NCBI GenBank assembly: GCA_964526635.1
Contig: CAZGLR010000127.1
Span: forward strand, 1-8,796
DNA from: CAZGLR01 sp964526635
Lineage (GTDB): Bacteria > Zixibacteria > MSB-5A5 > GN15 > JAAZOE01
Length of the DNA: 8,796 bases
Direction of reading: 5' to 3'
Below the pieces are notes generated by a model that had not been told where the DNA came from, ran no database searches, and was given only the letters and a program-made list of their open reading frames with translations. Shown one piece after another: positions 5,713 through 8,796 of this stretch (its first letter is position 1; every line of letters starts with the position of its first letter). Both the position numbers and the translations under genes were made by a program.

Positions 5713-6006
5713 TTAAGCTTTCCGAACTGCCGATGAACGTTCGGCAAGTTTACCGCCATGACCACGGAAGGTCCGCGTTGGTGCAAACTCACCCAGTTTG
5801 TGCCCGACCATATTCTCTGTAATATAGATGGGGACGAACTTATTGCCGGTATGGACGGCAAGGGTATGTCCCACGAATTCGGGCGAAATCGTTGAACGCC
5901 GTGACCAGGTTTTAATTACTTTCTTTTCGCCTGTTTCATTCAGCGTATCGATTTTCTTCATCAAATGATCATCAATAAACGGACCTTTTTTCAAAGACCG
6001 GGCCAT
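5713..6006 (-). CDS. rpsS: 30S ribosomal protein S19
   Basis: S19 binds 16S rRNA in the 30S head beside S13 and contacts the A-site tRNA region and the bridge to 50S. The product starts MARSLKKGPFIDDHLMKKI and contains IKTWSRRSTISPEFVGHTLAVHTGNKFVPIYI. It closes with the signature MVGHKLGEFAPTRTFRGH, followed by a basic tail. At 97 aa it is slightly longer than E. coli S19 (92 aa), which is within the family range. A GGAGG site lies 4 nt before the ATG in the 21-nt gap after rplB. The frame is intact, with no unusual substitution in the signature. Confidence 0.97.
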   Translation of the reverse strand: MARSLKKGPFIDDHLMKKIDTLNETGEKKVIKTWSRRSTISPEFVGHTLAVHTGNKFVPIYITENMVGHKLGEFAPTRTFRGHGGKLAERSSAVRKA

Positions 6007-6027
6007 ACGTCCTCCGCGTTGCGACGG

Positions 6028-6861
6028 TTACTTCTTACGACGCCTGATAATCAGGGCATCCGATAATTTTTTCCGACGGGTCTTTAGACCCTTGGTTTTC
6101 TTACCCCACGGCGTGCAGGGATGACGACCACCCGAACTGCGGCCTTCACCGCCGCCCATTGGGTGATCGATCGGGTTCATGGCCACGCCGCGGACTTTCG
6201 GACGGCGACCGCGCCAGCGGTTGGCGCCGGCCTTCCCGATCACGATATTTTCATGTTCGATGTTTCCGACCTGGCCGATAGTCGCCATGCAACTAACCGG
6301 GANNNNNNNNNNCATCCGGACTTCATTGGATGGCATCTTCAACTGGGCGTATTTGCCCTCGCGCGCCACCAGCTGAACCATCGAGCCGGCGCTGCGAGCG
6401 ATCTGACCACCCTTGCCCGGTCGCATTTCGACATTATGCACGACCGTTCCCAGCGGAATACGCGCCAGTTGCGTGGCGTTGCCGACTTTGATTTCGGCGT
6501 TGCCCCCGGCCTCAACATAGTCGTTCACCTTGAGACCATCGGGAGCCAGGATATACCGCTTTTCGCCATCGGCATAATGCAACAGCGCGATGCGGGCACT
6601 GCGATTAGGATCGTACTCGATCGAAGCCACCCGGGCTTTGACATCGAGTTTATTGCGCTTGAAATCAATAATCCGGTAGAACCGTTTGTGACCGCCGCCG
6701 CGACGACGAGCAGTGATGCGGCCCTTATTGTTGCGGCCGCCACTCTTCCGAATAATTTCAAGAAGCGATTTCTCGGGGATAATCGAGGTGATTTCCTCGA
6801 AGTCGGGAGTCGTGCGGAAACGCATCGACGGTGTATACGGTCTATATTTTTTAATACCCAT
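6028..6861 (-). CDS. rplB: 50S ribosomal protein L2 (contains a 10-N assembly gap)
   Basis: L2 is an essential primary 23S rRNA-binding protein needed for subunit association and peptidyl-transferase activity. It opens MGIKKYRPYTPSMR and contains the early GGRNNKGRITARRRGGGHKR block. Next come EYDPNRSARIALLHY and GTVVHNVEMRPGKGGQ, then NRWRGRRPKVRGVAMNP, and it ends with the basic LIIRRRKK. His233 in NPIDHP corresponds to the His229 of E. coli implicated in catalysis; the next variable position is Met235 instead of His. Ten Ns fall between Met183 and Pro188. The frame reads through as 277 aa, but alignment with known L2 proteins suggests three residues too many at this spot. The true length is then about 274 aa. 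The gap is an assembly artefact, not a broken gene. Confidence 0.96.
   Translation of the reverse strand: MGIKKYRPYTPSMRFRTTPDFEEITSIIPEKSLLEIIRKSGGRNNKGRITARRRGGGHKRFYRIIDFKRNKLDVKARVASIEYDPNRSARIALLHYADGEKRYILAPDGLKVNDYVEAGGNAEIKVGNATQLARIPLGTVVHNVEMRPGKGGQIARSAGSMVQLVAREGKYAQLKMPSNEVRMXXXXPVSCMATIGQVGNIEHENIVIGKAGANRWRGRRPKVRGVAMNPIDHPMGGGEGRSSGGRHPCTPWGKKTKGLKTRRKKLSDALIIRRRKK
6303..6312. other. Assembly gap (10 Ns) inside rplB
   Basis: Ten consecutive undetermined bases occur within the L2 coding sequence, at codons 184-187 of the minus-strand frame. The frame before and after the run is the same. The missing bases are therefore 10 in number or differ from 10 by a multiple of three. Comparison with the L2 family favours a single missing base (see findings). 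Confidence 0.99.
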
Positions 6862-6881
6862 GATCTATCCCACCATCCCGA

Positions 6882-7166
6882 TTAGAGATTCTCGAATTCC
6901 GTAATTCGTTCATCGCCCTGGAGCTTTACGATCGCTTTCTTCCAGATCGGCGATTTACCCTCGAAACGGCCCATGCGCTTGATCTTGCCGGCCATAATTA
7001 TGGTGCGCACCGTATCGACGTGCACATTGAACAGTTTCTCGACAGCCGCTTTGATCTGGTTCTTATTCGCCCGGCGATCAACACGGAAGGTGTAACGGCC
7101 GGTTTCGCGGGCGATGGTCGACTTTTCCGTGACCAGCAGTTGCTGTAAAACTTCGCGCGGTTCCAT
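6882..7166 (-). CDS. rplW: 50S ribosomal protein L23
   Basis: L23 sits at the exit of the peptide tunnel and is the main docking site for trigger factor and a contact for the signal recognition particle. The 94-aa protein shows the family order: LLVTEKSTIARE, then YTFRVDRRANKNQIKAAVEKLFNV, then a basic loop (TIIMAGKIKRMGR), then WKKAIVKL near the end. Its ATG overlaps the rplD stop as TGATG. A long Shine-Dalgarno match (GAGGAGGTG, 7175-7183) lies inside the last rplD codons, so translation of the two genes is probably coupled. The usual L23 fold is complete. The residues that would contact trigger factor cannot be assigned confidently by eye. Confidence 0.96.
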   Translation of the reverse strand: MEPREVLQQLLVTEKSTIARETGRYTFRVDRRANKNQIKAAVEKLFNVHVDTVRTIIMAGKIKRMGRFEGKSPIWKKAIVKLQGDERITEFENL

Positions 7167-7789
7167 CAGGCGAACACCTCCTCGATTTCCTTCAGCCCGG
7201 CCAGAGTAATCAGCAGATAATCGGCATTCAAAAGATCATAGCCGTTGGCCAGGGCCGCCCGGCTGAATTTTACGCCGGGGATGTTGCGAGAGGCCAGAAC
7301 CGGTTTGCGATCGGCGCCCTCGTCGAGGATCAGAACTTTCTTGCCGGTCAATTCCAACCGGCCGAGCAGTTCGGCCACGTTCTTCGTCTTGTGATCCGGT
7401 AGGTCCAAAGATTCCAGGATACGGATACGGTCCGCTTTGGCCTTATCTGAATAAATCGATTTGATTGCCAACCGTTTCTGCTTCTTCGGAAGCCGGTTGT
7501 AATAACAACGCGGCTGGGGACCGAAGACAGTCCCGCCACCGGGCCAGAGCGGTGAGCGGATAGTACCGACGCGCGCATTCCCGGTGCCTTTCTGGCGCCA
7601 CGGTTTGCGTCCACCGCCGGAGACTTCGCTGCGGCCGCGAGTGGCATGGTTGCCCTGACGCTGATTGGCCAGATACTGCACGATATAGCCGTGGACTACC
7701 GCCTCATTGGGCTCGATGCCGAAAACTTTTTCCGGCAAATCCACTTCCGATGCCTGGCCGCCATCAACCCTGTATACTGAAATTCCCAT
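7166..7789 (-). CDS. rplD: 50S ribosomal protein L4
   Basis: L4 binds 23S rRNA domain I, and its extended loop lines the narrow part of the nascent-peptide exit tunnel opposite L22. The 207-aa product has that loop at about residues 44-92, with the recognisable RGRSEVSGGGRKPWRQKGTG, ARVGTIRSP and GGGTVFGP segments. The globular C-terminal half includes LPKKQKRLAIKS and a final LLITLAGLKEIEEVF. The start is well supported: an AGGTGAT site (7792-7798) spans the rplC stop codon and lies just upstream of the ATG. In E. coli, L4 also represses its own operon by attenuation at the S10 leader. No such leader fits here, so any autoregulation must work differently. Length is normal (E. coli 201 aa). 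Confidence 0.97.
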   Translation of the reverse strand: MGISVYRVDGGQASEVDLPEKVFGIEPNEAVVHGYIVQYLANQRQGNHATRGRSEVSGGGRKPWRQKGTGNARVGTIRSPLWPGGGTVFGPQPRCYYNRLPKKQKRLAIKSIYSDKAKADRIRILESLDLPDHKTKNVAELLGRLELTGKKVLILDEGADRKPVLASRNIPGVKFSRAALANGYDLLNADYLLITLAGLKEIEEVFA

Positions 7790-7796
7790 ACATCAC

Positions 7797-8429
7797 CTAC
7801 TTGCGAGTCGAGGTTCGAATCCTGAGCAGGGTATTGCGCTTACCCGGCACAGCTCCTTTTACCAACAGCAAATTCTCTTCAGGAATTACCCGCACGACAC
7901 GAAGACCGATCGCTGTCACGCTGTCGTTACCCATGTGCCCGGGCATCCTGATGCCCTTGAACACGCGCGAGGGGTATGACGACTGACCAATGGAGCCCGG
8001 CGCGCGCCAGCGGTCGGACTGACCGTGGGTCGCATTGGCGCCGCTGAATCCATGCCGTTTCATGGTACCGGCAAACCCTTTACCGATTGAGGTACCCGAA
8101 ACGTCGACCTTCTGCCCTTCCTTGAAGATCTCAACCGTAAACGTATCGCCGACTTTCACCTCGCCGATATCATCAACACGGCATTCCTTGAGGTAGCGGG
8201 TCGGTTCCACCCCGGCCGCCTTGAATTGACCCATCTTCGGCTTATTGACCAGCTTGTGGCGAATCGACGAATCATATCCGAGCTGCAGGGCGTTGTAGCC
8301 ATGCTTTTCCCGGGTTCGCAAGGCCAACACCGGACAGGGACCGGCTTCGATCACCGTGACCGGTACCGCTGTGCCGTCATCCTCAAAAATGCGGGTCATA
8401 CCCAGTTTTTTACCAAGTAGCGTAGCCAT
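7797..8429 (-). CDS. rplC: 50S ribosomal protein L3
   Basis: L3 is a primary 23S rRNA-binding protein whose long loop reaches towards the peptidyl-transferase centre. The N-terminus reads MATLLGKKLGMTRIF, the standard L3 opening. The central loop contains KGFAGTMKRHGF, then APGSIGQ, then FKGIRMPGHMGN. The glutamine in SIGQ (residue 149) lies where PrmB methylates L3 in E. coli (Gln150). The C-terminus GAVPGKRNTLL is also typical. With the ATG at 8429 the protein is 210 aa, close to E. coli (209). An in-frame ATG at 8441 overlaps the rpsJ stop (TGATG) and would add MVDN. Neither start has a strong Shine-Dalgarno site, so the coupled upstream start stays possible. The reading frame is intact. 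Confidence 0.97.
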   Translation of the reverse strand: MATLLGKKLGMTRIFEDDGTAVPVTVIEAGPCPVLALRTREKHGYNALQLGYDSSIRHKLVNKPKMGQFKAAGVEPTRYLKECRVDDIGEVKVGDTFTVEIFKEGQKVDVSGTSIGKGFAGTMKRHGFSGANATHGQSDRWRAPGSIGQSSYPSRVFKGIRMPGHMGNDSVTAIGLRVVRVIPEENLLLVKGAVPGKRNTLLRIRTSTRK

Positions 8430-8440
8430 ATTGTCAACCA

Positions 8441-8749
8441 TCAGGTTTTAATTTCCACATCAACACCAGCCGGCAGATCAAGCTTCATCAGCGCATCCAC
8501 CGTCTGCGGCGTCGATTCATAGATATCGATCAGACGTTTATATATGCGTGTCTCAAACTGCTCACGCGATTTCTTGTCCACGTGAGGCGAGCGCAATACG
8601 GTATAGACCGTACGCTTGGTCGGCAACGGCACCGGGCCAACAATGCGGGCCCCGGTACTCATCACCGTTCGCGCAATCTCCTTGGTGGAACGATCGAGCG
8701 AGTAGTGATCATAAGCTTTCAGTCTGATGCGAATTTTTTGCGGATCCAT
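8441..8749 (-). CDS. rpsJ: 30S ribosomal protein S10
   Basis: S10 is a small-subunit head protein that joins late in 30S assembly; in some bacteria it also acts with NusB in transcription antitermination. The 102-aa product shows the family pattern: IRIRLKAYDH near the N-terminus, GPVPLPTKR in the middle, SPHVDKKSREQFE, then VDALMKLDLPAGVDVEI at the end. The chosen ATG gives MDPQKIRIRL, in register with E. coli MQNQRIRIRL, and has a GGTGGT-type site just upstream. An in-frame GTG at 8761 would add MVVN, but it has a poorer upstream site and no family support. The stop TGA (8443-8441) shares its A with an in-frame ATG of rplC. The length matches the family (about 102-103 aa) and nothing is missing. 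Confidence 0.97.
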   Translation of the reverse strand: MDPQKIRIRLKAYDHYSLDRSTKEIARTVMSTGARIVGPVPLPTKRTVYTVLRSPHVDKKSREQFETRIYKRLIDIYESTPQTVDALMKLDLPAGVDVEIKT

Positions 8750-8766
8750 ATTTACCACCACGTCAC

Positions 8767-8796
8767 TTATTCAATAATACTGGCGATAACACCGGC
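8767..8796 (-). CDS. tuf: Elongation factor Tu, last 9 codons (partial)
   Basis: The reverse strand from the window edge reads Ala-Gly-Val-Ile-Ala-Ser-Ile-Ile-Glu followed by TAA. This matches the usual EF-Tu C-terminus (E. coli ends GAGVVAKVLG; many others end GVV..IIE). EF-Tu is the GTPase that brings aminoacyl-tRNA to the ribosomal A site, and only the tip of its C-terminal beta-barrel domain is visible here. The position immediately upstream of rpsJ supports the call, because tuf precedes the S10 gene in many bacteria with a joined str-S10 cluster. Only 17 nt separate its stop from the likely rpsJ ATG, so the two genes are probably co-transcribed. The fragment is very short, so the identification rests on the motif plus context. 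Confidence 0.85.
   Translation of the reverse strand, partial: AGVIASIIE

Noticed and set aside
6121..6885. A 254-codon open frame on the plus strand
   Set aside because: It lies entirely opposite rplB, runs through the N gap, resembles no family I know, and has no operon context. It is explained by the codon bias of the L2 gene.
1..8796. Mobile elements, CRISPR, tRNA/rRNA genes or an inserted accessory system
   Set aside because: Every interval is covered by a canonical ribosomal-protein gene or a gap of 50 nt or less. I found no long repeats, transposase-like sequences or RNA genes.

Overview
This window is a bacterial chromosomal ribosomal-protein cluster, equivalent to the 3' end of the str operon, the whole S10 operon and the first two thirds of the spc operon. 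Every gene lies on the minus strand, so transcription runs from high to low coordinates. In transcription order the genes are tuf (last 9 codons), rpsJ, rplC, rplD, rplW, rplB, rpsS, rplV, rpsC, rplP, rpmC, rpsQ, rplN, rplX, rplE, rpsN, rpsH, rplF, rplR and rpsE (first 103 codons, cut by the window edge). The order is the canonical bacterial one, with no inserted, missing or foreign gene.

The organism is a moderately GC-rich bacterium using Shine-Dalgarno initiation. rpsN encodes the short zinc-binding S14 (61 aa, CxxC...CxxC), L24 has a C-terminal zinc ribbon, and L2 carries DHPMGGGEG where E. coli has DHPHGGGEG. Direct continuation of tuf into rpsJ fits lineages with a fused str-S10-spc cluster. 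From memory of family sequences, L2 and the gene order suggest something near the FCB group or a related candidate phylum (Zixibacteria-like). This is a low-confidence guess that only a search or tree could settle. A 10-N run inside rplB shows the source is a draft assembly, possibly a metagenome scaffold.

Region by region: 8767-8796 is the EF-Tu C-terminus. 3228-8749 holds the S10-operon genes (S10, L3, L4, L23, L2, S19, L22, S3, L16, L29, S17). 1-3177 holds the spc-operon genes (L14, L24, L5, S14, S8, L6, L18, S5). The longest non-coding gap is 50 bp (3178-3227), and no stretch over 300 bp lacks a gene. I found no convincing promoter or terminator, so the block looks like one polycistronic unit. 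Stop and start codons overlap at rplD/rplW and are 2 nt apart at rplE/rpsN, and several Shine-Dalgarno sites sit in the preceding gene, which indicates translational coupling.

The gene content holds no new system. The less ordinary details are these: a ~100-residue basic-then-acidic tail on L22; a basic RG-rich tail on S3 encoded next to it; a small hairpin that places the rpsH ribosome-binding site in its loop, beside a second hairpin; no room for an E. coli-type S10 leader; a TTG start for rpsE; and an assembly gap in rplB whose true length is probably 1 nt rather than 10.
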